Positions 1 to 12,524 of a DNA stretch of 64,000 nucleotides are shown here, one piece after another; position 1 is the stretch's first letter, and each line of letters opens with the position of its first letter. The notes beneath the pieces are model-generated. The model was given only the letters and a program-made list of their open reading frames with translations. It was not told the origin of the DNA and did no database searches. This DNA comes from Petrolisthes cinctipes (taxonomy: Eukaryota; Arthropoda; Malacostraca; Decapoda; Porcellanidae). The stretch lies in assembly GCA_033782935.1 (NCBI GenBank), contig JAWQEG010000004.1, positions 434,001-498,000 on the forward strand, written 5' to 3'. Position numbers and translations under genes: made by a program.

Positions 1-279
1 CGATATTTTAGATGCCCAAAGTCAATATGTGCATGTAACTTCTGTACCCGTTTATATCTCAAATTCAGGCTCAAAACACCCGAAAATTCAATATTTTGGG
101 GTCCCAGAAGCAATCTGTACATGCCTACACAGTGCTAGAATATTTTCAAAATATAGACTAAAAACATGCTAAAAATCGACATTTTAGGTGCCAAAAAATC
201 GATATCTCAAATTCAGTCCCAAAACACCCGAAAATTCGATATTTAGAGGTCCCAGAAGGTATCTGTACATGCCTACTCC
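1..279. repeat. Partial unit: end of B2 plus a C1 monomer
   Basis: The window opens inside a B2 monomer (TTTTAGATGCCC signature) that ends in CTACACAGTG, followed by a C1 monomer (CGACATTTTAGG, AGAGGTCCCAGAAGGTATC). This stretch matches 2974-3252 almost base for base, including the rare variant ATGTAACTTC and the change GGCTA to GACTA in C1. Confidence 0.93.
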
Positions 280-923
280 GTGTTAGAGTATTTTAGAAAT
301 ACAGGCCAAAAACATACTGAAAATCGATCTCTTAGGTGCCCAAAAGTCGATATGTGCATGCATCTTCTGTACCCGTTTATATCTCAAATTCTGGCCCTAA
401 ACACCCGAAAATTCGATATTTTGGGGTCCCAGAAGCGATCTGTACATGCCTACTCCGTGTTAGAGTATTTTCAAAATTCAGGCCCAAAACATGCTGAAAA
501 TCGATATTTTTGGTGCCCAAAGTCAATATGTGCATGTATCTTCTGTACCCGTTTATATCTCAAATTCAGGCTCAAAACACCCGAAAATTCAATATTTTGG
601 GGTCCCAGAAGCGATCTGTACATGCCTACTCCGTGTTAGAGTATTTTCAAAATTCAGGCCCAAAACATGCTGAAAATCGATATTTTTGGTGCCCAAAGTC
701 AATATGTGCATGTATCTTCTGTACCCGTTTATATCTCAAATTCAGGCTCAAAACACCCGAAAATTCAATATTTTGGGGTCCCAGAAGCAATCTGTACAGT
801 GCTAGAATATTTTCAAAATATAGGCTAAAAACATGCTAAAAATCGATCTTTTAGGTGCCAAAAAGTCGATATCTCAAATTCGATATTTTGGGGTCCCAGA
901 AGCGATCTGTACATGCCTACTCC
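280..923. repeat. Tetramer unit A1-B1-B1-C2 with two deletions (644 bp)
   Basis: Two B1 monomers lie in tandem (junction near 633). They are followed by a C2 that carries the 10-bp junction deletion near 795 and a further 23-bp loss near 876-882 (CTCAAATTC joined straight to GATATTTTGGGG). The same A1-B1-B1-C2 order occurs at 6249-6915, without the 23-bp loss. Confidence 0.88.
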
Positions 924-3900
924 GTGTTAGAGTATTTTCAAAATACATGCTCAAAACATACTGAAAATCTATCTTTTAGGTGCACAAAAGTCGATATGTG
1001 CATGCATCTTCAGTACCCGTTTATATCTCAAATTCAGGCTCAAAACACCCGAAAATTCAATATTTTGGGGTTACAGAAGCAATCTGTACATGTCTACTCA
1101 GTGTTAGAGTATTTTCAAAATACAGGCCCAAAACATGCTGAAAATCGATATTTTAGATGCCCAAAGTCTATATGTGCATGTATCTTCTGTACCCGTTTAT
1201 ATCTCAAATTCAGGCTCAAAACACCCGAAAATTCAATATTTTGGGGTCCCAGAAGCAATCTGTACATGCCTACACAGTGCTAGAATATTTTCAAAATATA
1301 GGCTAAAAACATGCTAAAAATCGACATTTTAGGTGCCAAAAAATCGATATCTCAAATTCAGTCCCAAAACACCCGAAAATTCGATATTTAGAGGTCCCAG
1401 AAGGTATCTGTACATGCCTACTCCGTGTTAGATTATTTTTCAAAATTCAGGCCCAAAACATGCTGAAAATCGATATTTTTGGTGCCCAAAGTCAATATGT
1501 GCATGTATCTTCTGTACCCGTTTATATCTCAAATTCAGGCTCAAAACACCCGAAAATTCAATATTTTGGGGTCCCAGAAGCAATCTGTACATGCCTACTC
1601 AGTGCTAGAATATTTTCAAAATATAGGCTAAAAACATGCTAAAAATCGATCTTTTAGGTGCCAAAAAGTCGATATCTCAAATTCAGTCCCAAAACACCCG
1701 AAAATTCGATATTTACGGGTCCCAGAAGCGATCTGTACATGCCTACTCCGTGTTAGAGTATTTTCAAAATACATGCTCAAAACATACTGAAAATCGATCT
1801 TTTAGGTGCACAAAAGTCGATATGTGCATGCATCTTCAGTACCCGTTTATATCTCAAATTCAGGCTCAAAACACCCGAAAATTCAAAATTTTGGGATCCC
1901 AGAAGCAATCTGTACATGCCTACTCAGTGTTAGAGTATTTTCAAAATACAGGCCCAAAACATGCTGAAAATCGATATTTTAGATGCCCAAAGTCAATATG
2001 TGCATGTATCTTCTGTACCCGTTTATATCTCAAATTCAGGCTCAAAACACCCGAAAATTCAATATTTTGGGGTCCCAGAAGCAGTCTGTACATGCCTACT
2101 CAGTGCTAGAATATTTTCAAAATTCATGTCCAAAAACATACTGAAAATCGATCTCTTAGGTGCCAAAAATCGATATCTCAAATTCAGTCCCAAAACACCC
2201 GAAAATTCGATATTTAGAGGTCCCAGAAGGTATCTGTACATGCCTACTCCGTGTTAGAGTATTTTCAAAATACAGGCCAAAAACATACTGAAAATCGATC
2301 TTTTAGGTGCCCAAAAGTCGATATGTGCATGCATCTTCTGTACCAGTTTATATCTCAAATTCTGGCCCTAAACACCCGAAAATTCGATATTTTGGGGTCC
2401 CAGAAGCGATCTGTACATGCCTACTCCGTGTTAGAGTATTTTCAAAATTCAGGCCCAAAACATGCTGAAAATCGATATTTTTGGTGCCCAAAGTCAATAT
2501 GTGCATGTATCTTCTGTACCCGTTTATATCTCAAATTCAGGCTCAAAACACCCGAAAATTCAATATTTTGGGGTCCCAGAAGCAATCTGTACATGCCTAC
2601 TCAGTGCTAGAATATTTTCAAAATATAGGCTAAAAACATGCTAAAAATCGATCTTTTAGGTGCCAAAAAGTCGATATCTCAAATTCAGTCCCAAAACACC
2701 CGAAAATTCGATATTTAGGGGTCCCAGAAGCGATCTGTACATGCCTACTCCGTGTTAGAGTATTTTCAAAATACATGCTCAAAACATACTGAAAATCGAT
2801 CTTTTAGGTGCACAAAAGTCGATATGTGCATGCATCTTCAGTACCCGTTTATATCTCAAATTTAGGCTCAAAACACCCAAAAATTCAATATTTTGGGGTC
2901 CCAAAAGCAATCTGTACATGCCTACTCAGTGTTAGAGTATTTTCAAAATACAGGCCCAAAACATGCTGAAAATCGATATTTTAGATGCCCAAAGTCAATA
3001 TGTGCATGTAACTTCTGTACCCGTTTATATCTCAAATTCAGGCTCAAAACACCCGAAAATTCAATATTTTGGGGTCCCAGAAGCAATCTGTACATGCCTA
3101 CACAGTGCTAGAATATTTTCAAAATATAGACTAAAAACATGCTAAAAATCGACATTTTAGGTGCCAAAAAATCGATATCTCAAATTCAGTCCCAAAACAC
3201 CCGAAAATTCGATATTTAGAGGTCCCAGAAGGTATCTGTACATGCCTACTCCGTGTTAGAGTATTTTAGAAATACAGGCCAAAAACATACTGAAAATCGA
3301 TCTCTTAGGTGCCCAAAAGTCGATATGTGCATGCATCTTCTGTACCCGTTTATATCTCAAATTCTGGCCCTAAACACCCGAAAATTCGATATTTTGGGGT
3401 CCCAGAAGCGATCTGTACATGCCTACTCCGTGTTAGAGTATTTTCAAAATTCAGGCCCAAAACATGCTGAAAATCGATATTTTTGGTGCCCAAATTCAAT
3501 ATGTGCATGTATCTTCTGTACCCGTTTATATCTCAAATTCAGGCTCAAAACACCCGAAAATTCAATATTTTGGGGTCCCAGAAGCGATCTGTACATGCCT
3601 ACTCCGTGTTAGAGTATTTTCAAAATTCGTGCTCAAAAACATACTGAAAATCGATCTTTTAGGTGCCAAAAATCGATATCTCAAATTCAGTCCCGAAACA
3701 GCCGAAAATTCGATATTTAGAGGTCCCAGAAGGTATCTGTACATGCCTACTCCGTGTTAGAGTATTTTCAAAATACAGGCCAAAAACATACTGAAAATCG
3801 ATCTTTTAGGTGCCCAAAAGTCGATATGTGCATGCATCTTCTGTACCCGTTTATATCTCAAATTCTGGCCCTAAACACCCGAAAATTCGATATTTTGGGG

Positions 3901-5090
3901 TCCCAGAAGCGATCTGTACATGCCTACTCCGTGTTAGAGTATTTTCAAAATTCAGGCCCAAAACATGCTGAAAATCGATATTTTAGGTGCCCAAAGTCAA
4001 TATGTGCATGTATCTTCTGTACCCGTTTATATCTCAAATTCAGGCTCAAAACACCCGAAAATTCAATATTTTGGGGTCCCAGAAGCAATCTGTACATGCC
4101 TACACAGTGCTAGAATATTTTCAAAATATAGGCTAAAAACATGCTAAAAATCGACATTTTAGGTGCCAAAAAATCGATATCTCAAATTCAGTCCCAAACC
4201 ACCCGAAAATTCGATATTTAGAGGTCCCAGAAGGTATCTGTACATGCCTACTCCGTGTTAGAGTATTTTCAAAATACAGGCAAAAAACATACTGAAAATC
4301 GATCTTTTAGGTGCCCAAAAGTCGATATGTGCATGCATCTTCTGTACCCGTTTATACCTCAAATTCTGGCCCTAAACAACCGAAAATTCGATATTTTGGG
4401 GTCCCAGAAGCGATCCGTACATGCCTACTCCGTGTTAGAGTATTTTCAAAATTCAGGCCCAAAACATGCTGAAAATCGATATTTTTGGTGCCCAAAGTCA
4501 ATATGTGCATGTATCTTCTGTACCCGTTTATATCTCAAATTCAGGCTCAAAACACCCGAAAATTCAATATTTTGGGGTCCCAGAAGCAATCTGTACATGC
4601 CTACACAGTGCTAGAATATTTTCAAAATATAGGCTAAAAACATGCTAAAAATCGACATTTTAGCTGCCAAAAAATCGATATCTCAAATTCAGTCCCAAAA
4701 CACCCGAAAATTCGATATTTAGAGGTACCAGAAGGTATCTGTACATGCCTACTCCGTGTTAGAGTATTTTCAAAATACAGGCCAAAAACATACTGAAAAT
4801 CGATCTTTTAGGTGCCCAAAAGTCGATATGTGCATGCATCTTCTGTACCCATTTATATCTCAAATTCTGGCCCTAAACACCCGAAAATTCGATATTTTGG
4901 GGTCCCAGAAGCGATCAGTACATGCCTACTCCGTGTCAGAGTATTTTCAAAATTCAGGCCCAAAACATGCTGAAAATCGATATTTTTGGTGCCCAAAGTC
5001 AATATGTGCATGTATCTTTTGTACCCGTTTATATCTCAAATTCTGGCTCAAAACACCCGAAAATTCAATATTTTGGGGTCCCAGAAGCAA

Positions 5091-5104
5091 TCTGTACAGT
5101 GCTA
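5091..5104. other. Example of the 10-bp B/C junction deletion
   Basis: The junction reads CTGTACAGTGCTAG instead of CTGTACATGCCTAC followed by ACAGTGCTAG or TCAGTGCTAG. The missing 10 bp lie between two ACA triplets of the B2-type sequence. I count about 30 copies in the window, in nearly all cases followed by a C2-type front. Confidence 0.9.
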
Positions 5105-7907
5105 GAATATTTTCAAAATATAGGCTAAAAACATGCTAAAAATCGATCTTTTAGGTGCCAAAAAGTCGATATCTCAAATTCAGTCCCAAAACACCCGAAA
5201 ATTCGATATTTAAGGGTCCCAGAAGCGATCTGTACATGCCTACTCCGTGTTAGAGTATTTTCAAAATACATGCTCAAAACATACTGAAAATCGATCTTTT
5301 AGGTGCACAAAAGTCGATATGTGCATGCATCTTCAGTACCCGTTTATATCTCAAATTCAGGCTCAAAACACCCGAAAATTCAATATTTTGGGGTCCCAGA
5401 AGCAATCTGTACATGCCTACTCAGTGTTAGAGTATTTTCAAAATACAGGCCCAAAACATGCTGAAAATCGATATTTTAGATGCCCAAAGTCAATATGTGC
5501 ATGTATCTTCTGTACCCGTTTATATCTCAAATTCATGCTCAAAACACCCGAAAATTCAATATTTTGGGGTCCCAAAAGCAATCTGTACATGCCTACTCAG
5601 TGCTAGAATATTTTCAAAATATAGGCTAAAAACATGCTAAAAATCGATCTTTTAGGTGCCAAAAAGTCGATATCTCAAATTCAGTCCCAAAACACCCGAA
5701 AATTCGATATTTAGGGGTCCCAGAAGCGATCTGTACATGCCTACTCCGTGTTAGAGTATTTTCAAAATACATGCTCAAAACATACTGAAAATCGATCTTT
5801 TAGGTGCACAAAAGTCGATATGTGCATGCATCTTCAGTACCCGTTTATATCTCAAATTCAGGCTCAAAACACCCGAAAATTCAATATTTTGGGGTCCCAG
5901 AAGCAATCTGTACATGCCTACTTAGTGTTAGAGTATTTTCAAAATACAGGCCCAAAACATGCTGAAAATCGTTATTTTAGATGCCCAAAGTCAATATGTG
6001 CATATATCTTCTGTACCCGTTTATATCTCAAATTCAGGCTCAAAACACCCGAAAATTCAATATTTTGGGGTCCCAGAAGCAATCTGTACATGCCTACACA
6101 GTGCTAGAATATTTTCAAAATATAGGCTAAAAACATGCTAAAAATCGACATTTTAGGTGCCAAAAAATCGATATCTCAAATTCAGTCCCAAAACACCCGA
6201 AAATTCGATATTTAGAGGACCCAGAAGGTATTTGTACATGCCTACTCCGTGTTAGAGTATTTTAGAAATACAGGCCAAAAACATACTGAAAATCGATCTC
6301 TTAGGTGCCCAAAAGTCGATATGTGCATGCATCTTCTGTACCCGTTTATATCTCAAATTCTGGCCCTAAACACCCGAAAATTCGATATTTTGGGGTCCCA
6401 GAAGCGATATGTACATGCCTACTCCGTGTTAGAGTATTTTCAAAATTCAGGCCCAAAACATGCTGAAAATCGATATTTTTGGTGCCCAAAGTCAATATGT
6501 GCATGTATCTTCTGTACCCGTTTATATCTCAAATTCAGGCTCAAAACACCCGAAAATTCGATATTTTGGGGTCCCAGAAGCGATCTGTACATGCCTACTC
6601 CGTGTTAGAGTATTTTCAAAATTCAGGCACAAAACATGCTGAAAATCGATATTTTTGGTGCCCAAAGTCAATATGTGCATGTATCTTCTGTACCCGTTTA
6701 TATCTCAAATTCAGGCTCAAAACACCCGAAAATTCAATATTTTGGGGTCCCAGAAGCAATCTGTACAGTGCTAGAATATTTTCAAAATATAGGCTAAAAA
6801 CATGCTAAAAATCGATCTTTTAGGTGCCAAAAAGTCGATATCTCAAATTCAGTTCCAAAACCCCCGAAAATTCGATATTTAGGGGTCCCAGAAGCGATCT
6901 GTACATGTATACTCCGTGTTAGAGTATTTTCAAAATACATGCTCAAAACATACTGAAAATCGATCTTTTAGGTGCACAAAAGTCGATATGTTCATGCATC
7001 TTCAGTACCCGTTTATATCTCAAATTCAGGCTCAAAACACCCGAAAATTCAATATTTTGGGGTCCCAGAAGCAATCTGTACATGCCTACTCAGTGTTAGA
7101 GTATTTTCAAAATACAGGCCCAAAACATGCTGAAAATCGATATTTTAGATGCCCTAAGTCAATATGTGCATGTATCTTCTGTACCCGTTTATATCTCAAA
7201 TTCAGGCTCAAAACACCCGAAAATTCAATATTTTGGGGTCCCAGAAGCAATCTGTACATGCCTACACAGTGCTAGAATATTTTCAAAATATAGGCTAAAA
7301 ACATGCTAAAAATCGACATTTTAGGTGCCAAAAAATCGATATCTCAAATTCAGTCCCAAAACACCCGAAAATTCGATATTTAGAGGTCCCAGTAGGTATC
7401 TGTACATGCCTACTCCGTGTTAGAGTATTTTCAAAATACAGGCCAAAAACATACTGAAAATCGATCTTTTAGTTGCCCAAAAGTCGATATGTGCATGCAT
7501 CTTCTGTACCCGTTTATATCCCAAATTCTGGCCCTAAACACCCGAAAATTCGATATTTTGGGGTCCCTGAAGCGATCTGTACATGCCTACTCCGTGTTAG
7601 AGTATTTTCAAAATTCAGGCCCAAAACATGCTGAAAATCGATATTTTTGGTGCCCAAAGTCAATATGTGCATGTATCTTCTGTACCCGTTTATATCTCAA
7701 ATTCAGGCTCAAAACACCCGAAAATTCAATATTTTGGGGTCCCAGAAGCAATCTGTACAGTGCTAGAATATTTTCAAAATATAGGCTAAAAATATGCTAA
7801 AAATCGATCTTTTAGGTGCCAAAAAGTCGATATCTCAAATTCAGTCCCAAAACACCCGAAAATTCGATATTTAGGGGTCCCAGAAGCGATCTGTACATGC
7901 CTACTCC

Positions 7908-10900
7908 GTGTTAGAGTATTTTCAAAATACATGCTCAAAACATACTGAAAATCGATCTTTTAGGTGCACAAAAGTCGATATGTGCATGCATCTTCAGTAC
8001 CCGTTTATATCTCAAATTCAGGCTCAAAACACCCGAAAATTCAATATTTTGGGGTCCCAGAAGCAATCTGTACATGCCTACTCAGTGTTAGAGTATTTTC
8101 AAAATATAGGCTAAAAACATGCTAAAAATCGACATTTTAGGTGCCAAAAAATCGATATCTCAAATTCAGTCCCAAAACACCCGAAAATTCGATATTTAGA
8201 GGTCCCAGAAGGTATCTGTACATGCCTACACCGTGTTAGAGTATTTTCAAAATACAGGCCAAAAACATACTGAAAATCGATCTTTTAGGTGCCCAAAAGT
8301 CGATATGTGCATGCATCTTCTGTACCCGTTCATACCTCAAATTCTGGCCCTAAACACCCGAAAATTCGATATTTTGGGGTCCCAGAAGCGATCTGTACAT
8401 GCCTACTCCGTGATAGAGTATTTTCAAAATTCAGGCCCAAAACATGCTGAAAATCGATATTTTTGGTGCCCAAAGTCAATATGTGCATGTATCTTCTGTA
8501 CCCGTTTATATCTCAAATTCAGGCTCAAAACACCCGAAAATTCAATATTTTGGGGTCCCAGAAGCAATCTGTACATGCCTACTCAGTGCTAGAATATTTT
8601 CAAAATATAGGTTAAAAACATGCTAAAAATCGATCTTTTAGGTGCCAAAAAGTCGATATCTCAAATTCAGTCCCAAAACACCCGAAAATTCGATATTTAG
8701 GGGTCCCAGAAGCGATCTGTACATGCCTACTCCGTGTTAGAGTATTTTCAAAATTCAGGCCCAAAACATGCTGAAAATCGATATTTTTGGTGCCCAAAGT
8801 CAATATGTGCATGTATCTTCTGTACCCGTTTATATCTCAAATTCAGGCTCAAAACACCCGAAAATTCAATATTTTGGGGTCCCAGAAGCAATCTGTACAT
8901 GCCTACACAGTGCTAGAATATTTTCAAAATATAGGCTAAAAACATGCTAAAAATCGACATTTTAGGTGCCAAAAAGTCGATATCTCAAATTCAGTCCCAA
9001 AACACCCGAAAATTCGATATTTAGAGGTCCCAGAAGGTATCTGTACATGCCTACTCCGTGTTAGAGTATTTTCAAAATACAGGCCAAAAACATACTGAAA
9101 ATCGATCTTTTAGGAGCCCAAAAGTCGATATGTGCATGCATCTTCTGTACCCGTTTATATCTCAAATTCTGGCCCTAAACACCCGAAAATTCGATATTTT
9201 GGGGTCCCAGAAGCGATCTGTACATGCCTACTCCGTGTTAGAGTATTTTCAAAATTCAGGCACAAAACATGCTGAAAATCGATATTTTTGGTGCCCAAAG
9301 TCAATATGTGAATGTATCTTCTGTACCCGTTTATATCTCAAATTCAGGCTCAAAACACCCGAAAATTCAATATTTAGGGGTCCCAGTAGCAATCTGTACA
9401 GTGCTAGAATATTTTCAAAATATAGGCTAAAAACATGCTAAAAATCGATCTTTTAGGTGCCAAAAAGTCGATATCTCAAATTCAGTCCCAAAACACCCGA
9501 AAATTCGATATTTAGGGGTCCCAGAAGCGATCTGTACATGCCTTCTCCGTGTTAGGGTATTTTCAAAATACATGCTCAAAACATACTGAAAATCGATCTT
9601 TTAGGTGCACAAAAGTCGATATGTGCATGCATCTTCAGTACCCGTTTATATCTCAAATTCAGGCTCAAAACACCCGAAAATTCAATATTTTGGGGTCCCA
9701 GAAGCAATCTGTACATGCCTACTCAGTGTTAGAGTATTTTCAAAATACAGGCCCAAAACATGCTGAAAATCGATATTTTAGATGCCCAAAGTCAATATGT
9801 GAATGTATCTTCTGTACCCGTTTATATCTCAAATTCAGGCTCAAAACACCCGAAAATTCAATATTTTGGGGTCCCAGAAGCAATCTGTACATGCCTACAC
9901 AGTGCTAGAATATTTTCAAAATATAGGCTAAAAACATGCTAAAAATCGACATTTTAGGTGCTAAAAAATCGATATCTCAAATTCAGTCCCAAAACACCCG
10001 AAAATTCGATATTTAGAGGTCCCAGAAGGTATCTGTACATGCCTACTCCGTGTTAGAGTATTTTCAAAATACAGGCCAAAAACATACTGAAAATCGATTT
10101 TTTAGGTGCCCAAAAGTCGATATGTGCATGCATCTTCTGTACCCGTTTATATCTCAAATTCTGGCCCTAAACACCCGAAAATTCGATATTTTGGGGTCCC
10201 AGAAGCGATCTGTACATGCCTACTCCGTGTTAGAGTATTTTCAAAATTCAGGCCCAAAACATGCTGAAAATCGATATTTTTGGTGCCCAAAGTCAATATG
10301 TGCATGTATCTTCTGTACCCGTTTATATCTCAAATTCAGGCTAAAAACACCCGAAAATTCAATATTTTGGGGTCCCAGAAGCAATCTGTACAGTGCTAGA
10401 ATATTTTCAAAATATAGGCTAAAAACATGCTAAAAATCGATCTTTTAGGTGCCAAAAAGTCGATATCTCAAATTCAGTCCCAAAACACCCGAAAATTCGA
10501 TATTTAGGGGTCCCAGAAGCGATCTGTACATGTATACTCCGTGTTAGAGTATTTTCAAAATACATGCTCAAAACATACTGAAAATCGATCTTTTAGGTGC
10601 ACAAAAGTCGATATGTACATGCATCTTCAGTACCCTTTTATATCTCAAATTCAGGCTCAAAACACCTGAAAATTCAATATTTTGGGGTTCCAGAAGCAAT
10701 CTGTACATGCCTACTCAGTGTTAGAGTATTTTCAAAATACAGGCCCAAAACATGCTGAAAATCGATATTTTATATGCCCAAAGTCAATATGTGCATGTAT
10801 CTTCTGTACCCGTTTATATCTCAAATTCAGGCTCAAAACACCCGAAAATTCAATATTTTGGGGTCCCAGAAGTAATCTGTACATGCCTACACAGTGCTAG

Positions 10901-12524
10901 AATATTTTCAAAATATAGGCTAAAAACATGCTAAAAATCGACATTTTAGGTGTCAAAAAATCGATATCTCAAATTCAGTCCCAAAACATCCGAAAATTCG
11001 ATATTTAGAGGTCCCAGAAGGTATCTGTACATGCCTACTCGGTGTTAGAGTATTTTCAAAATACAGGCCAAAAACATACTGAAAATCGATCTTTTAGGTG
11101 CCCAAAAGGCGATATGTGCATGCATCTTCTGTACCCGTTTATACCTCAAATTCTGGCCCTAAACACCCGAAAATTCGATATTTTGGGGTCCCAGAAGCGA
11201 TCTGTACATGCCTACTCCGTGTTAGAGTATTTTCAAAATTCAGGCCCAAAACATGCTGAAAATCGATATTTTTGGTGCCCAAAGTCAATATGTGCATGAA
11301 TCTTCTGTACCCGTTTATATCTCAAATTCAGGCTCAAAACACCCGAAAATTCAATATTTTGGGGTCCCAGAAGCAATCTGTACAGTGCTAGAATATTTTC
11401 AAAATATAGGCTAAAAACATGCTAAAAATCGATCTTTTAGGTGCCAAAAAATCGATATCTCAAATTCAGTCCCAAAACACCCGAAAATTCGATATTTAGA
11501 GGTCCCAGAAGGTATCTGTACATGCCTACTCCGTGTTAGAGTATTTTCAAAATACAGGCCAAAAACATACTGAAAATCGATCTTTTAGGTGCCCAAAAGT
11601 CGATATGTGCATGCATCTTCTGTACCCGTTTATATCTCAAATTCTGGCCCTAAACACCCGAAAATTCGATATTTTGGGGTCCCAGAAGCGATCTGTACAT
11701 GCCTACTCCGTGTTAGAGTATTTTCAAAATTCAGGCCCAAAACATGCTGAAAATCGATATTTTTGGTGCCCAAAGTCAATATGTGCATGTATCTTCTGTA
11801 CCCGTTTATATCTCAAATTCAGGCTCAAAACACCCGAAAATTCAATATTTTGGGGTCCCAGAAGAAATCTGTACATGCCTACACAGTGCTAGAATATTTT
11901 CAAAATATAGGCTAAAAACATGCTAAAAATCGACATTTTAGGTGCCAAAAAATCGATATCTCAAATTCAGTCCCAAAACACCCGAAAATTCGATATTTAG
12001 AGGTCCCAGAAGGTATCTGTACATGCCTACTCCGTGTTAGAGTATTTTCAAAATAGAGGCCAAAAACATACTGAAAATCGATCTCTTAGGTGCCCAAAAG
12101 TCGATATGTGCATGCATCTTCTGTACCCGTTTATATCTCAAATTCTGGCCCTAAACACCCGAAAATTCGATATTTTGGGGTCCCAGAAGCGATCTGTACA
12201 TGCCTACTCCGTGTTAGAGTATTTTCAAAATTCAGGCCCAAAACATGCTGAAAATCGATATTTTTGGTGCCCAAAGTCAATATGTGCATGTATCTTCTGT
12301 ACCCGTTTATATCTCAAATTCAGGCTAAAAACACCCGAAAATTCAATATTTTGATGTCCCAGAAGCAATCTGTACAGTGCTAGAATATTTTCAAAATATA
12401 GGCTAAAAACATGCTAAAAATCGATCTTTTAGGTGCCAAAAAGTCGATATCTCAAATTCAGTCCCAAAACACCCGAAAACTCGATATTTAGGGGTCCCAG
12501 AAGCGATCTGTACATGCCTACTCC
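7908..12524. repeat. Array segment 2: trimers with frequent 10-bp junction deletion
   Basis: Units: 7908 A2-C1 dimer, 8233 A1-B1-C2, 8734 B1-C1 dimer, 9058 A1-B1-C2 (del), 9549 A2-B2-C1, 10050 A1-B1-C2 (del), 10541 A2-B2-C1, 11042 A1-B1-C2/C1 hybrid (del), 11533 A1-B1-C1, 12034 A1-B1-C2 (del). Here 'del' means the 10-bp B/C junction deletion. From 9058 to 11041 the hexamer alternates cleanly with a period of 992 bp. Confidence 0.9.

Larger units (their letters stand above)
280..7907. repeat. Array segment 1: mixed trimers
   Basis: Unit starts and types: 280 A1-B1-B1-C2 (tetramer), 924 A2-B2-C1, 1425 B1-C2 dimer, 1750 A2-B2-C*, 2251 A1-B1-C2, 2752 A2-B2-C1, 3253 A1-B1-C*, 3754 A1-B-C1, 4255 A1-B1-C1, 4756 A1-B1-C2 (10-bp deletion), 5247 A2-B2-C2, 5748 A2-B2-C1, 6249 A1-B1-B1-C2 (tetramer), 6916 A2-B2-C1, 7417 A1-B1-C2 (10-bp deletion). 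C* marks a C monomer with an A-like front (CATACTG, CGATCTCTTAGG) that still has the 29-bp gap. Strict A1/A2 alternation is only partial. Confidence 0.9.

Noticed and set aside
280..639. Open frames of about 119-127 codons from a GTG at each A monomer, repeated through the window
   Set aside because: They are frame shadows of a repeat whose period (501) is divisible by three, and they end at the TAG in GTGCTAGAAT at the C start. They have no recognisable domain and start at GTG. Single-base and 10-bp indels break them without any sign of selection to keep frame.
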